Part shown: piece by piece, positions 16,295-25,268 of the stretch | Numbering within the stretch: the first letter of the stretch is position 1 | How the letters are laid out: the number at the start of each line of letters is the position of its first letter | Source: Nitrospira sp. | GTDB taxonomy: Bacteria; Nitrospirota; Nitrospiria; Nitrospirales; Nitrospiraceae | Length of the DNA stretch: 40,251 nt | NCBI GenBank assembly: GCA_025936075.1 | Contig: JAICUC010000003.1 | Location: 1-40,251, forward strand | Direction of reading: 5' to 3' | Program-made: the position numbers and the translations under genes | The notes under the pieces: model-generated | Databases searched by the model: none | Seen by the model: only the letters and a program-made list of their open reading frames with translations | Told to the model about the DNA's origin: nothing

Positions 16295-16504
16295 ATGCAA
16301 TCGCTATGTCTGTGGCTGATTCAGGGATACCGCCTGGTGATTTCTCCTATGTATGGTCGCACATGCCGATTTGAACCCAGCTGTTCGCAATATGCCTCAG
16401 ATGCTATCAGCAAATATGGAGCGTTACAGGGGCTCGGCCTAGCCATCCTCCGGCTTATGAAATGTCACCCCTTCCATCCCGGTGGAGAGGACCCCGTCAA
16501 GTAG
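16295..16504 (+). CDS. yidD: Membrane protein insertion efficiency factor YidD
   Basis: Small amphipathic membrane-associated protein that aids YidC/Sec insertion. 69 aa from ATG 16295; the track start 16256 lies inside rnpA. Diagnostic motifs are LIQGYRLVISPMYGRTCRF, PSCSQYASDAI and RLMKCHPFHPGGEDPV, with conserved cysteines in each. AAGGGC precedes the start. It sits one base after the rnpA stop and 36 bp before yidC, implying coordinated expression of the insertion machinery. Confidence 0.95.
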   Translation: MQSLCLWLIQGYRLVISPMYGRTCRFEPSCSQYASDAISKYGALQGLGLAILRLMKCHPFHPGGEDPVK

Positions 16505-16540
16505 CGACGATTACACCTTTTAAGAAAGCATAGCCTCTTC

Positions 16541-18238
16541 ATGGACAAAAATCGCGTCATCGTGTTCTTGGTACTCTCCCTGGGGATTATCTTCGGGTAT
16601 GAATACCTGCTTAAAGAGCTGGGTCTGCTTCCTCAACCGACCATTTCGGAACCGGCCGGGCCTTCCACGAGCGATACGTCATCGCCTTCGAAGACAAGCC
16701 CTGGCGCTCCAACTTCAAACGTTCCGGCAACCAAGGAAACAGCTGTACCAAAACCCGCCGGTGGGGGCAGCCCGGCTCAAGAGCCTCGCGAAGAACCTTC
16801 CCCGATAGAGGTCGTCGAGGTAGAGACGGATCTTTATCGGGCTAAGTTCACGACCCGCGGAGGCGCACTGATCAGTTGGGAACTCAAGCGCTATCGCAAC
16901 AGTTCTGACGGGAAGTCCGCAGTGCAACTCGTACGACAGGGAGGCAAGTTTGCCGAACCCCTGACGATCACAGCAGATGATGCTGCTCATTCAAAAGGAT
17001 TAAGCGAAGGGATCTACAGGGTTGAAAAAGACTTTACGGCCTTGGACCAGGACCACCCCACGGGCCACATGACCTTCTATTATGCTAATCCAGCGACTGG
17101 CGTACGTTTGGAAAAACAACTGACCTTTCACGCCGACAGTTATGTCGTGGATATCGCGTTGAAATCCAGCGGACTCGAAGGGGCGTTGAAAGTCGGATTG
17201 GGGACGAATTTTGGGGTTGTAGATTGGGGAGAAGGGTTCATCGGTTCTGTCGGAGCGGCTTCGCTCATTGACGACAAGATTGAAAACGACATGCCGGAAT
17301 CCGAGACTGAGCGCAAGGGTTCCCTAAGATGGACGGCCTTGCAAGACAAATATTTCATTGCCGCACTTATTCCAAAAACAAGTGCATCCGCTTTGCCCAA
17401 GAAGCAAGGGGACAAGCTCGTTTCCACTGCGGTTCGTTTGGCGGTCGACTCCTCCGGAACATCGGTCGGACTCCAATTATTCGCCGGTCCCAAGGAGTAT
17501 GACACGCTGCAGAGTTTGCAAATTAGGCTCGAAGATACCATCGATTTTGGATGGTTTCTTTTCGGAAGCTGGGATACGGTCAGAGCCGTGGCCAAGCCCA
17601 TCTTCTACGTGCTGCGTTATATCAATGAGTACACACATAATTATGGACTGACGATCATCCTCTTGACCGTCATCATCAAGCTGCTGTTTGTCCCCCTGCA
17701 ATACAAAAGTTATACATCGATGAAGAAGATGCAGGGCATCCAGCCGAAGGTTGCTGCGGTCCAGGAGAAATTTAAGGACGATCGCGAACGTTTGAACAAG
17801 GAACTCATCAAACTGTACCGGGATCACAAGGTCAATCCCGTCGGCGGCTGTCTCCCTATGGTATTGCAGATGCCGGTCTTCGTATCGCTGTTCAATATTC
17901 TGTATATGACGATCGATTTACGTCAAGCACCGTTGGGATTGTGGATTACCGATCTGTCAGTTCAGGATCCCTACTACATTCTGCCGATCATCATGGGAAT
18001 CAGCATGGTGGTCATGCAAAAGATCCAGCCGACGACCATGGACCCGACTCAGGCGAAAGTCATGCTGATGCTTCCGGCCCTCATGACCTTTCTGTTCATC
18101 AATTTTCCTGCCGGCTTGGTGTTGTACTGGTTGACCAATAACGTGCTCACCATCGTGCAACAGTTCGTCACGGATCGCTTTTTCTTTCGAACTCCCGCAA
18201 TAACACCGGCTACGGATGAACAAGATGGCAAAAAATGA
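16541..18238 (+). CDS. yidC: Membrane protein insertase YidC
   Basis: Inner-membrane insertase acting alone or with SecYEG. 565 aa, the Gram-negative form. The first helix (VIVFLVLSLGIIFGYEYLL) is at 5-23, followed by a Pro/Ser/Ala-rich low-complexity linker (about 33-90), a periplasmic beta-super-sandwich domain (about 90-350) and the conserved C-terminal five-helix core. The core includes YNYGLTIILLTVIIKLLFVPLQYKSYTSMKKMQ with the hydrophilic-groove region, and GCLPMVLQMPVFVSLFNILY. The C-terminus is short after RFFFRTP. ATG 16541 has only a weak SD. Confidence 0.97.
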   Translation: MDKNRVIVFLVLSLGIIFGYEYLLKELGLLPQPTISEPAGPSTSDTSSPSKTSPGAPTSNVPATKETAVPKPAGGGSPAQEPREEPSPIEVVEVETDLYRAKFTTRGGALISWELKRYRNSSDGKSAVQLVRQGGKFAEPLTITADDAAHSKGLSEGIYRVEKDFTALDQDHPTGHMTFYYANPATGVRLEKQLTFHADSYVVDIALKSSGLEGALKVGLGTNFGVVDWGEGFIGSVGAASLIDDKIENDMPESETERKGSLRWTALQDKYFIAALIPKTSASALPKKQGDKLVSTAVRLAVDSSGTSVGLQLFAGPKEYDTLQSLQIRLEDTIDFGWFLFGSWDTVRAVAKPIFYVLRYINEYTHNYGLTIILLTVIIKLLFVPLQYKSYTSMKKMQGIQPKVAAVQEKFKDDRERLNKELIKLYRDHKVNPVGGCLPMVLQMPVFVSLFNILYMTIDLRQAPLGLWITDLSVQDPYYILPIIMGISMVVMQKIQPTTMDPTQAKVMLMLPALMTFLFINFPAGLVLYWLTNNVLTIVQQFVTDRFFFRTPAITPATDEQDGKK

Positions 18239-18277
18239 TGCTCGGTCGGTTTCGCTCACCGATCTGGCCGAACGTAT

Positions 18278-19735
18278 GTGAACATGCTGGCCGTCGGAAC
18301 GCCCGAGGATACGATTTGTGCAATTGCCACTTCTGCCGGCGAGGGAGGTATCGGTATTGTTCGGATAAGCGGACCAAATGCCGTTGACATAGGGGACCGC
18401 GTTGTGCGACTGCGCTCCAAGCAGTCGCTTCAATCACTCGTTTCTCATAGGCTGCACCTGGCCGATATTCTCTTTGCGCCTGTTCCTCCAATCGGTAACC
18501 GACCTACTCCCGAGACACGTCACTCGACCGAGCAGATAATTGACGAAGGCCTGGTGGTCTATATGAAGGCACCTCGATCTTTTACCGCGGAGGACGTGAT
18601 TGAGATTCATTGCCACGGAAGTTGGCTCGTTCTGCAACGAGTCTGTGAGGCTTGCGTCGCTGCCGGAGCTCGCCTCGCACAAGCAGGAGAGTTTACCAAG
18701 CGGGCTTTCTTGAACGGCCGCTTGGATTTGTCCCAGGCTGAGGCTGTGTTGGACACCATCAGAGCTAGGTCGGAACTTGGACTCAAATTGGCCCAACGTC
18801 AGCTCCGTGGCGAACTCGCGCAGCAAGTCCACCGATTGCGCACCCGTCTCGTAGGCCTGTTGGCCCACCTGGAAGCAGGAATCGATTTCGCTGCGGAAGA
18901 TATAACGTTCGTCGGACGTGAGGAGATGATCGTCTCTCTGCAGGAGACGCTGACTCATGTTCGGCAAATGTTGGCGACTGCCGAAACCGGACGCATACTG
19001 CGCGACGGAGTCCGCGTGGTGATCATTGGAGAGCCCAATGTCGGCAAATCAAGTTTATTGAACAGTTTACTCCGCGAGAACCGAGCTATTGTGACCGACA
19101 TCCCCGGCACGACTCGCGATATTATCGAGGAATCGGTCGTCTGGTTTGGTCTGCAAGTCACCTTGGTCGATACCGCGGGCCTGCGTGATACAACCGACCT
19201 CGTCGAACTGGAAGGTATCCGTCGTTCTAAAGAGGCTCAGAACCAGGCGGATATCGTTCTGCATGTCTTGGATGGCGCTCAACTAGCAAAGATAGATGTT
19301 GGCAACGTCCGCTTGCCTTCTCTGGTTCATGAACAGTTGTGTGTCGTCAATAAAATCGATTTGATCAACACTGCAGCGATACAACCGCTGTCCGACGCAC
19401 TTCGCGCTCACACAAAGTGTGAGGTTTTTCCCATTTCAGCTCAAACGGGCGACGGACTTAATGCGTTGAAACAGGCTATTCGAGCACAATTTGTGAAGAT
19501 GTCCTTGGAACCGGGCGACGGTGTCGTTGTCACTCATGTTCGACATCGGGTAGCACTTGAGCGAACGGAGGCATCACTTCAAGAGTCACTGGCCTCGACC
19601 GAACGGGGCATAGAGCCTGAATTTATAGCGGTCGATCTGAGAGGCGCAGCTGATGCGCTGGGCGAGATTGTCGGGGCAATTACGTCCGACGAAGTTTTGG
19701 ACCGAATTTTTTCCGAGTTTTGTATCGGCAAATAG
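18278..19735 (+). CDS. mnmE: tRNA uridine-5-carboxymethylaminomethyl modification GTPase MnmE
   Basis: With MnmG it installs the (carboxymethyl)aminomethyl group on U34 of tRNAs. 485 aa. The N-terminal formyl-THF-binding domain is seen ([22 protein letters not shown]). The G domain has G1 [13 protein letters not shown]2 [11 protein letters not shown]3 DTAGLRD and G4 NKIDL. The C-terminus FCIGK is the invariant CIGK end whose Cys is needed for modification. Start GTG 18278 (MNMLAVG) or ATG 18284; neither has a clear SD, so the choice is open by two codons. Followed by mnmG nine bases after the stop. Confidence 0.97.
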   Translation: MNMLAVGTPEDTICAIATSAGEGGIGIVRISGPNAVDIGDRVVRLRSKQSLQSLVSHRLHLADILFAPVPPIGNRPTPETRHSTEQIIDEGLVVYMKAPRSFTAEDVIEIHCHGSWLVLQRVCEACVAAGARLAQAGEFTKRAFLNGRLDLSQAEAVLDTIRARSELGLKLAQRQLRGELAQQVHRLRTRLVGLLAHLEAGIDFAAEDITFVGREEMIVSLQETLTHVRQMLATAETGRILRDGVRVVIIGEPNVGKSSLLNSLLRENRAIVTDIPGTTRDIIEESVVWFGLQVTLVDTAGLRDTTDLVELEGIRRSKEAQNQADIVLHVLDGAQLAKIDVGNVRLPSLVHEQLCVVNKIDLINTAAIQPLSDALRAHTKCEVFPISAQTGDGLNALKQAIRAQFVKMSLEPGDGVVVTHVRHRVALERTEASLQESLASTERGIEPEFIAVDLRGAADALGEIVGAITSDEVLDRIFSEFCIGK

Positions 19736-19743
19736 AGGAACCA

Positions 19744-21636
19744 GTGCCTACAGCATTTGATGTCATCGTGGTGGGGGGCGGCCATGCCGGATGCGAAGCC
19801 GCGATGGCTTCGGCACGGATGGGTGCGAAAACTTTGCTTTTGACGATGGAACTGGGCCGAATCGCACAGATGTCGTGCAATCCGGCGGTCGGCGGGATCG
19901 CCAAGGGACACCTTGTGAAGGAGATTGACGCGCTCGGCGGTGAGATGGGACGGAACACGGATCGTTCAGGAATTCAATTTAGATTCATCAACACCAGCAA
20001 AGGGCCGGCGGTTCGGGCGTTGCGCGCCCAATGCGACAAATCGTTGTATCGCATGGCTATGCAGGAGACCCTCGCCTCACAGGAGCACCTGACCCTGGCG
20101 GAAGGAGTCGTGGATCGATTGCTCGTGGCCGGAGGTATGGTAACCGGGATTGTGACGGGCTCAGGTGAGACGATCAATGCGAAAGCCGTCATCATGACAT
20201 CAGGTACTTTCCTTAAGGGCCTTATCCATATCGGACTCACCCATTTCCCGGCCGGTCGCGCGGGAGAAGCCTCGGCCGAACATCTTTCAGACTGCATGCG
20301 TGACCTCGGGTTTGAGGTTGGACGCCTCAAGACCGGAACTCCTCCCCGGTTGGACAAGGCTACGATTGATTTCTCAGTAATGATTCCTCAGCCCGGTGAT
20401 ACTCCTCCACCTCCTTTTTCGTATCGCACTCAACACATCACGACCAGACAAGTTCTCTGTCACTTAACCCATACCAGTCGAAAAACACATGACATTATTC
20501 AAAAAAATCTCGACCGCTCACCTCTGTACAGCGGTATCATTGAATCTACAGGACCTCGGTACTGTCCTTCCATTGAGGATAAAATTGTGCGTTTTGCTGA
20601 GAAAGAACGTCACCAGGTTTTTATCGAGCCGGAAAGCCTTGACTCGATCGAATTTTACCCGAACGGTATTTCAACCAGTCTACCGGTAGATGTTCAGGCC
20701 GCAATGTTGAAAACAATCCCCGGATTAGAGCATGCCAAAATACTTAAACCAGGCTATGCGATTGAGTATGATTATTTTCCTCCTCGTCAACTCTATCGAA
20801 CGCTCGAAACAAAACAGGTTGCAAGTCTCTATCATGCTGGACAAATCAATGGGACCTCTGGATATGAAGAAGCTGCGGCGCAGGGCTTGATTGCCGGTAT
20901 TAATGCTGTTTTGAAGTTGCGGGAAAAGCCTCCTCTCATCCTGGATCGGTCACAAGCCTATATCGGGGTGCTCATCGATGATCTCATTACAAAAGATACC
21001 CAGGAACCTTATCGAATGTTCACGTCGAGGGCTGAGTATCGATTGCTTCTCCGCCACAACAATGCAGACCTTCGCCTCATGCCGATTGGATATGACGTTG
21101 GCCTGATCTCCGAGGAAGCATATATGAGGTTTTTGCGAAAGAAATGTCTGATCGAAAAAGAGATTGAGCATCTGAATACGGCCAGGCCACCATTCACCGA
21201 AAAAATCAGATTTCATACCAAAGGCACATATCTGGAGAATGCCTCATCTGCCATGACCATGGCACAGCTTCTTCGGCGACAAGAATCAAGCTATCAAGAA
21301 CTCTTAAGAGCTTTTGAAATGCCCTTCATTTCCGACAATGAAATTGGTGAAGAAATTGAACTTCAGATCAAGTACGAAGGCTATGTACGCCGCCAAATCC
21401 AACAAGTTGAAAAATTTAAGAAACTTGAGCAAAAATTGATTCCTCGCATGTTCGATTACAACACCGTGACAGGTTTTTCCACAGAAGTTCGAGAAAAGTT
21501 CAATAGAGTAAGACCTGAAACGGTAGGCCAGGCATCGAGAATATCCGGAGTGACCCCCGCTGCCATATCTTTGCTTTTAGTTGCAATAGAAAAGGGCCGG
21601 CGTCAGTCTCCTCCCGTTAGGCAAATAGTGTCATAA
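19744..21636 (+). CDS. mnmG: tRNA uridine-5-carboxymethylaminomethyl modification enzyme MnmG (GidA)
   Basis: FAD-dependent partner of MnmE. Start GTG 19744 is preferred over TTG 19720 because AGAGGA sits just before it and the resulting protein opens [19 protein letters not shown], with the Rossmann GxGxxG near residue 11; 630 aa matches the family. Also visible are [22 protein letters not shown], the GTFL region, [17 protein letters not shown] and the C-terminal [19 protein letters not shown]. Base composition becomes visibly more A/T-rich in the second half, continuing through rsmG. Ends 55 bp before the first parS site. Confidence 0.97.
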   Translation: MPTAFDVIVVGGGHAGCEAAMASARMGAKTLLLTMELGRIAQMSCNPAVGGIAKGHLVKEIDALGGEMGRNTDRSGIQFRFINTSKGPAVRALRAQCDKSLYRMAMQETLASQEHLTLAEGVVDRLLVAGGMVTGIVTGSGETINAKAVIMTSGTFLKGLIHIGLTHFPAGRAGEASAEHLSDCMRDLGFEVGRLKTGTPPRLDKATIDFSVMIPQPGDTPPPPFSYRTQHITTRQVLCHLTHTSRKTHDIIQKNLDRSPLYSGIIESTGPRYCPSIEDKIVRFAEKERHQVFIEPESLDSIEFYPNGISTSLPVDVQAAMLKTIPGLEHAKILKPGYAIEYDYFPPRQLYRTLETKQVASLYHAGQINGTSGYEEAAAQGLIAGINAVLKLREKPPLILDRSQAYIGVLIDDLITKDTQEPYRMFTSRAEYRLLLRHNNADLRLMPIGYDVGLISEEAYMRFLRKKCLIEKEIEHLNTARPPFTEKIRFHTKGTYLENASSAMTMAQLLRRQESSYQELLRAFEMPFISDNEIGEEIELQIKYEGYVRRQIQQVEKFKKLEQKLIPRMFDYNTVTGFSTEVREKFNRVRPETVGQASRISGVTPAAISLLLVAIEKGRRQSPPVRQIVS

Positions 21637-21690
21637 AATTTGAGTAGCATCCCAATCTTCCCTATTGACCTCACTCTTACATCAGCGTAG

Positions 21691-22350
21691 TTGTTCCACG
21701 TGGAACAAACGAATTCATCTTTCACACTATTGCAGGAAAACTCGGCAGAAATTGGCGTTCCACTCAGTAACGAACAAGTACAGCGGTTCATGGTATACCT
21801 TAAGCAGCTTCAATTCTGGAATCAATCGTTCAACCTCACAAGCATCACTCTAGATAATGAGATTATTATCAAGCATTTTGTGGACTCCCTTGCCGCACTT
21901 AGAGCGAATGATATTAAGATTGGAGCGAGGCTGCTCGATGTCGGCACAGGAGCTGGATTTCCTGGAATTCCTTTAAAAATTGCGAGGCTGGACTTACACC
22001 TTACGCTCATTGAGCCAGCGACGAAGAAATCCTCCTTCCTTCGCTTCATCATCGGCCTCCTACAGCTTGATACCGTCGATATCTTCAATGGGACTCTAGA
22101 GAAATTCTTGAATGATCGGCCACCACATGAATCTTTTGACTGCCTGACCACTCGTGCGTTGAAACACGACTTAATCCTGCGTCATGGCAGAAGGCTCCTC
22201 CGAAAAGGGGGGAAGGTCATTCTTTATTCGTCACAACCGATTAAGCGGTCAGATTTATCTTCTCAATGGTTAGTGACAAATGAATACATTTTTCAGCTTC
22301 AAAAAGGATATGGCCAGAGAGTGATTTCCACTGTTACACCTTCCATTTAA
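21691..22350 (+). CDS. rsmG: 16S rRNA (guanine-527-N7) methyltransferase RsmG (GidB)
   Basis: SAM-dependent methyltransferase acting on helix 18 of 16S rRNA. Visible are WNQSFNLTSITLDNEIIIKHFVDSL, the SAM loop LLDVGTGAGFPGIPLKI, LIEPATKKSSFLR and the TTRAL motif. The start is uncertain. The track's TTG at 21691 is inside the parS palindrome, so its first residues (MFHVEQ) are simply parS translated. GTG 21700 in the same palindrome or TTG 21730 are alternatives, and no clear SD decides. The gene is enclosed by two parS sites, one at its 5' edge and one 9 bp after its stop. Confidence 0.94.
   Translation: MFHVEQTNSSFTLLQENSAEIGVPLSNEQVQRFMVYLKQLQFWNQSFNLTSITLDNEIIIKHFVDSLAALRANDIKIGARLLDVGTGAGFPGIPLKIARLDLHLTLIEPATKKSSFLRFIIGLLQLDTVDIFNGTLEKFLNDRPPHESFDCLTTRALKHDLILRHGRRLLRKGGKVILYSSQPIKRSDLSSQWLVTNEYIFQLQKGYGQRVISTVTPSI
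21692..21707. promoter_or_regulatory. parS centromere site 1
   Basis: TGTTCCACGTGGAACA, a perfect 16-bp palindrome (18 bp with the flanking T/A) of the conserved chromosomal parS class (TGTTNCACGTGNAACA). It lies between mnmG and rsmG and overlaps the likely translation start of rsmG. It is the loading site for the ParB encoded 1.5 kb downstream. Confidence 0.95.
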
Positions 22351-22359
22351 GGGTTTTGG

Positions 22360-22375
22360 TGTTCCACGTGGAACA
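22360..22375. promoter_or_regulatory. parS centromere site 2
   Basis: The same sequence, TGTTCCACGTGGAACA, 668 bp from site 1, in the rsmG-parA gap 38 bp before the parA ATG. It lies in the leader of parA, so ParB binding could also affect parAB expression. The track start of parA (22356) reads through this site (VFHVEQ), which argues against that start. Confidence 0.95.
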
Positions 22376-22397
22376 ACTTGCTGTAGGAGTCTCTTCA

Positions 22398-23174
22398 ATG
22401 GGAAAGGTTGTCGCGATTGCGAACCAAAAAGGCGGGGTTGCCAAGACGACCACGGCTATAAATCTTTCATCAGCCATTGCTCTAGAAGAAAGATCCATAC
22501 TCCTCATAGATATGGACCCCCAAGGAAACGCGACGAGTGGTCTCGGCATTGACCAACAGTCCTTGAAGAGGACAACATACAGTTGCCTTGTCAAAACCAA
22601 CACGATTCAAGAATCATCACTACAGACTTCCGTTTCAGGACTCACTCTCTTACCGGCCAACGCGGATCTGGCGGGGGCTGAGGTTGAACTTGTCAACGTT
22701 GAAAGGCGCGAAAGTCATCTCAGGATCATCATTGAGGAAGTCAGAGAGAAGTATGACTTTATTTTCCTCGATTGCCCTCCAGCTCTTGGAATTCTTACCA
22801 TCAATGCCCTTACCGCGGCAGATTCCGTTCTCATACCGGTCCAATGCGAATATTACGCAATGGAAGGCCTGACTAGGCTCATCGGGAGTATTGATCTTGT
22901 CCGTCAATCGTTTAACTCCAGCTTAACTCTAGAGGGCATCGTCTTGACGATGTTTGATTCGCGCAACACCTTATCCAAGCAAGTAGCTGAACAAATACGA
23001 TCTCATTTCGTCGATAAGGTTTATCAAGCCGTCATCCCGCGCAATGTATCGCTCGCAGAGGCGCCGAGTTATGGCCGACCCGGAATCTTATACAACGTGG
23101 CATCTGCCGGCTCGCAAGCATACGTATCTCTAGCTAAGGAGTTTATTGTCCATGGAGAAAAAAGCCCTCGGTAA
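22398..23174 (+). CDS. parA: Chromosome partitioning ATPase ParA (Soj)
   Basis: Deviant-Walker ATPase that binds the nucleoid and moves ParB-parS complexes. 258 aa from ATG 22398, which has TAGGAG eight bases upstream. The P-loop KGGVAKTT is at 11-18, with the switch regions LLIDMDPQGNATSGLG and FIFLDCPPALGILT, and VIPRNVSLAEAPSYGRP, a Soj hallmark. There is no N-terminal DNA-binding extension, as expected for chromosomal (type Ib-size) ParA. The 3' end overlaps parB by 23 bp. Confidence 0.97.
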   Translation: MGKVVAIANQKGGVAKTTTAINLSSAIALEERSILLIDMDPQGNATSGLGIDQQSLKRTTYSCLVKTNTIQESSLQTSVSGLTLLPANADLAGAEVELVNVERRESHLRIIIEEVREKYDFIFLDCPPALGILTINALTAADSVLIPVQCEYYAMEGLTRLIGSIDLVRQSFNSSLTLEGIVLTMFDSRNTLSKQVAEQIRSHFVDKVYQAVIPRNVSLAEAPSYGRPGILYNVASAGSQAYVSLAKEFIVHGEKSPR

Positions 23175-24000
23175 AGGACTTGGCGCGCTTCTACCCTCCT
23201 CCAAAGCGGGCCAGTCAATGGAGTCGGCCGATGTCCAGCGGATACGAATTGAGCATATCGTACCGAATCGCTATCAACCGCGGCACATCTTTACCCCAGA
23301 AGAACTTGCTGAACTAACGGCTTCCATTAAAGAGAGCGGAGTTCTTCAGCCGATTATAGTTCGCCGTAAGGGTGACGGCATTTACGAATTGATCGCCGGA
23401 GAACGCCGATGGCGCGCCTCGAAGGAAGCCGGCCTGGAGACCATCCCCGTCGTCATCCGCAATTGCAGCGATCAAGAGTCTCTCTTGCTGGCATTGGTAG
23501 AGAATCTCCAACGGGAAGACTTGAATCCGATGGAGACTGCGCGGGCGTATTCGCGCATGATGAATGAATTCGGCCTTACGCAAGACGCGATTGCCGTAAA
23601 AGTCGGTCGTGATCGTTCTTCCGTCGCAAACTTCGTTAGACTGATCCATCTTCACCCGGAAGTACAGGAACTCGTCGAAGGAGGAACTCTCACAACAGGT
23701 CATGCGAAAGCCCTGCTCGGCCTCCAATCCCCCGAGGAGCAGATCAGGATCGGCAGAATGGTCGTCGCCGGCACTCTTTCCGTCAGAGAAACAGAAAAAC
23801 TCGTAGACCTCTCTCTCGCAGGAAAGAAGCGGCAGCCGAAAAGTCTTCACAGTTCACCTTGGGCTGATCTCGAGATCAGGTTGCAGAAGCGTCTTGGCAC
23901 GAAAGTGACGATCCATCCATACAAGCAAGGAGGGAAAATCGTCATTCATTATTTCTCCCCTGACGAACTCGATGGTATTGTAGAGACACTCCTGAGTTAG
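23152..24000 (+). CDS. parB: Chromosome partitioning protein ParB (Spo0J)
   Basis: CTP-dependent clamp that loads at parS. 282 aa from ATG 23152 (AAGGAG ten bases upstream, inside parA). The N-terminal ParA-activating peptide KKALGKGLGALLP is followed by the ParB/Srx CTP-binding domain (VPNRYQPR, then GERRWRA and ENLQREDLNPMETA). The helix-turn-helix is LTQDAIAVKVGRDRSSVANFVRL, and a C-terminal dimer domain ends the protein. The cognate parS sites are just upstream. Followed after 169 bp by two bactofilin genes. Confidence 0.97.
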   Translation: MEKKALGKGLGALLPSSKAGQSMESADVQRIRIEHIVPNRYQPRHIFTPEELAELTASIKESGVLQPIIVRRKGDGIYELIAGERRWRASKEAGLETIPVVIRNCSDQESLLLALVENLQREDLNPMETARAYSRMMNEFGLTQDAIAVKVGRDRSSVANFVRLIHLHPEVQELVEGGTLTTGHAKALLGLQSPEEQIRIGRMVVAGTLSVRETEKLVDLSLAGKKRQPKSLHSSPWADLEIRLQKRLGTKVTIHPYKQGGKIVIHYFSPDELDGIVETLLS

Positions 24001-24169
24001 CCCTTGCTTGGTCGCAGTGCGCCTCGCACTTGCTATAAAAAGCCTATCTATTGCCTTTTAAGCGCATGAACGCTAAATATCTCATCGAAACAAACCGATA
24101 TGTTCTCTAACGGTAAGTCCACGCTTTTAATCGATCCAGTGATTCTAAATCTCAAGAGGAGGAGAATGT

Positions 24170-24664
24170 ATGTGGAAGGAGAAACAAGACGGTAGACGCT
24201 CAGACGACGTCGATACTGAGAGCAATGGATTGAGCACGGAACCTATGCGGCACGAACCCGGACAAGATGTCAGCGCTTTCGTAGGAAAGGGCGTTGTGTT
24301 CAAGGGCACCATCACCTACAACGGGACCGTGCGAATCGATGGCACGCTCGAGGGCGAAATCCACACCGATGGCATCCTGTTGGTAGGCGAAGAAGCCGTT
24401 ATTACGGCGAAAGTTACGGCCGGAACGATCGTCTGTAAAGGGAAGATCACCGGCGATATTCATGCCAGAGACAAGATGAAATTACGGGCTCCTGCGATTA
24501 TCAACGGAGGAATCACCACGCCCATGCTCTCCATGGAAGAAGGAGTCCTCTTTAACGGTACCTTAGAGATGGAACAAGCCGCGCCTACCTCGCAACGTGA
24601 CACGCCACATCTGCATTCCATCGGAATTCCGGGTGAGCCTCCCATCAGGAGGGTCTCGGCATAG
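24170..24664 (+). CDS. Bactofilin 1 (polymer-forming cytoskeletal protein)
   Basis: Bactofilins assemble into nucleotide-free filaments of right-handed beta-helices. 164 aa. A disordered N-terminal tail (about 1-35) is followed by the DUF583 core: GVVFKGTITYNGTVRIDGTL, EGEIHTDGILLVGEEAVI, TAGTIVCKGKITGDI and so on, with regular GxI/V repeats about 17 residues apart. A Pro/Arg-containing C-tail follows. Start ATG 24170 has a strong GGAGGAG SD. It lies directly after parB on the same strand, and parAB-linked bactofilins (BacNOP in Myxococcus) act in positioning the segregation machinery, so a similar role is plausible but unproven. Confidence 0.93.
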   Translation: MWKEKQDGRRSDDVDTESNGLSTEPMRHEPGQDVSAFVGKGVVFKGTITYNGTVRIDGTLEGEIHTDGILLVGEEAVITAKVTAGTIVCKGKITGDIHARDKMKLRAPAIINGGITTPMLSMEEGVLFNGTLEMEQAAPTSQRDTPHLHSIGIPGEPPIRRVSA

Positions 24665-24682
24665 GCTGTGATACACTACAAT

Positions 24683-24704
24683 AAATACCGGGAGTATTTG
24701 TTTT
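24683..24704 (+). terminator. Weak stem-loop followed by T-rich bases between the bactofilin genes
   Basis: AAATAC and GTATTT pair around a five-base loop, followed by GTTTTCC. The stem is only six bp and A/T-rich, so at most a weak attenuating terminator that would let the two bactofilins be expressed at different levels. Confidence 0.3.
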
Positions 24705-24786
24705 CCATCGAAGGAGGATCCCTTCTGTTCAACCCATTTGACGACGATGCCTCGTCGGTTGTTGTCACAAGGAGCAAGGTAAACTG

Positions 24787-25233
24787 ATGTGGGCTTTAGG
24801 CGACAAACATGCTCAAGACACGAGCAACAGCGATAATTTTACATTCCTGGCAAAAGGAGTCGATTTTAAGGGCATTCTCAACTTTGATGGGACCATCCGC
24901 ATCGACGGTCGCCTTGAAGGCGAAGTCCACACCACCGGAACTCTGATTATCGGGGAGCAGGCAGTCATTAAAGGCATTCTTTCAGCGGGCACCCTTATGA
25001 CCAGCGGCAAGGTCAATGGCACGGTCACAGCTACCGCAAAAGTTCAAATCCTTAAGCCTGGGATCCTTATTGGTGATATTCGTACACCCGGCATTTCGAT
25101 CGAGGATGGCGCTCACTTTCATGGCATGTGTGACATGGGAGCTCATAAATGGGTCGATGAAAACCCATCGTCACCCAAGAATGTTCACGACTTGGCATCC
25201 CATCGAGGCAAAGCTCGGGCGGCAGACCTCTAG
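24787..25233 (+). CDS. Bactofilin 2 (polymer-forming cytoskeletal protein)
   Basis: Paralogue of the preceding gene with the same core (GVDFKGILNFDGTIRIDGRL, EGEVHTTGTLIIGEQAVI, SAGTLMTSGKVNGTV). 148 aa with a shorter N-terminal tail (about 18 residues) and a His/Asp-containing C-tail. AAGGAGCAAGG precedes the ATG. The 122-bp gap from bactofilin 1 carries a small A/T stem-loop. Different tails with a shared core suggest co-polymerising partners with different anchors. The next gene, mnmA, follows after 35 bp. Confidence 0.93.
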   Translation: MWALGDKHAQDTSNSDNFTFLAKGVDFKGILNFDGTIRIDGRLEGEVHTTGTLIIGEQAVIKGILSAGTLMTSGKVNGTVTATAKVQILKPGILIGDIRTPGISIEDGAHFHGMCDMGAHKWVDENPSSPKNVHDLASHRGKARAADL

Positions 25234-25268
25234 CCCTTTATCCACTCCTCCCGGTACAATACTGCCCC

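Noticed and set aside
19720-19743. TTG start of mnmG overlapping mnmE
   Set aside because: GTG 19744 has the SD AGAGGA and gives the normal family N-terminus.
24016-24030. AGTGCG-CCT-CGCACT hairpin after parB as terminator
   Set aside because: Six bp with a three-base loop and no T-run; too weak to call.
25236-25246. TTATCCACT near mnmA as a DnaA box
   Set aside because: Single one-mismatch site; no cluster.
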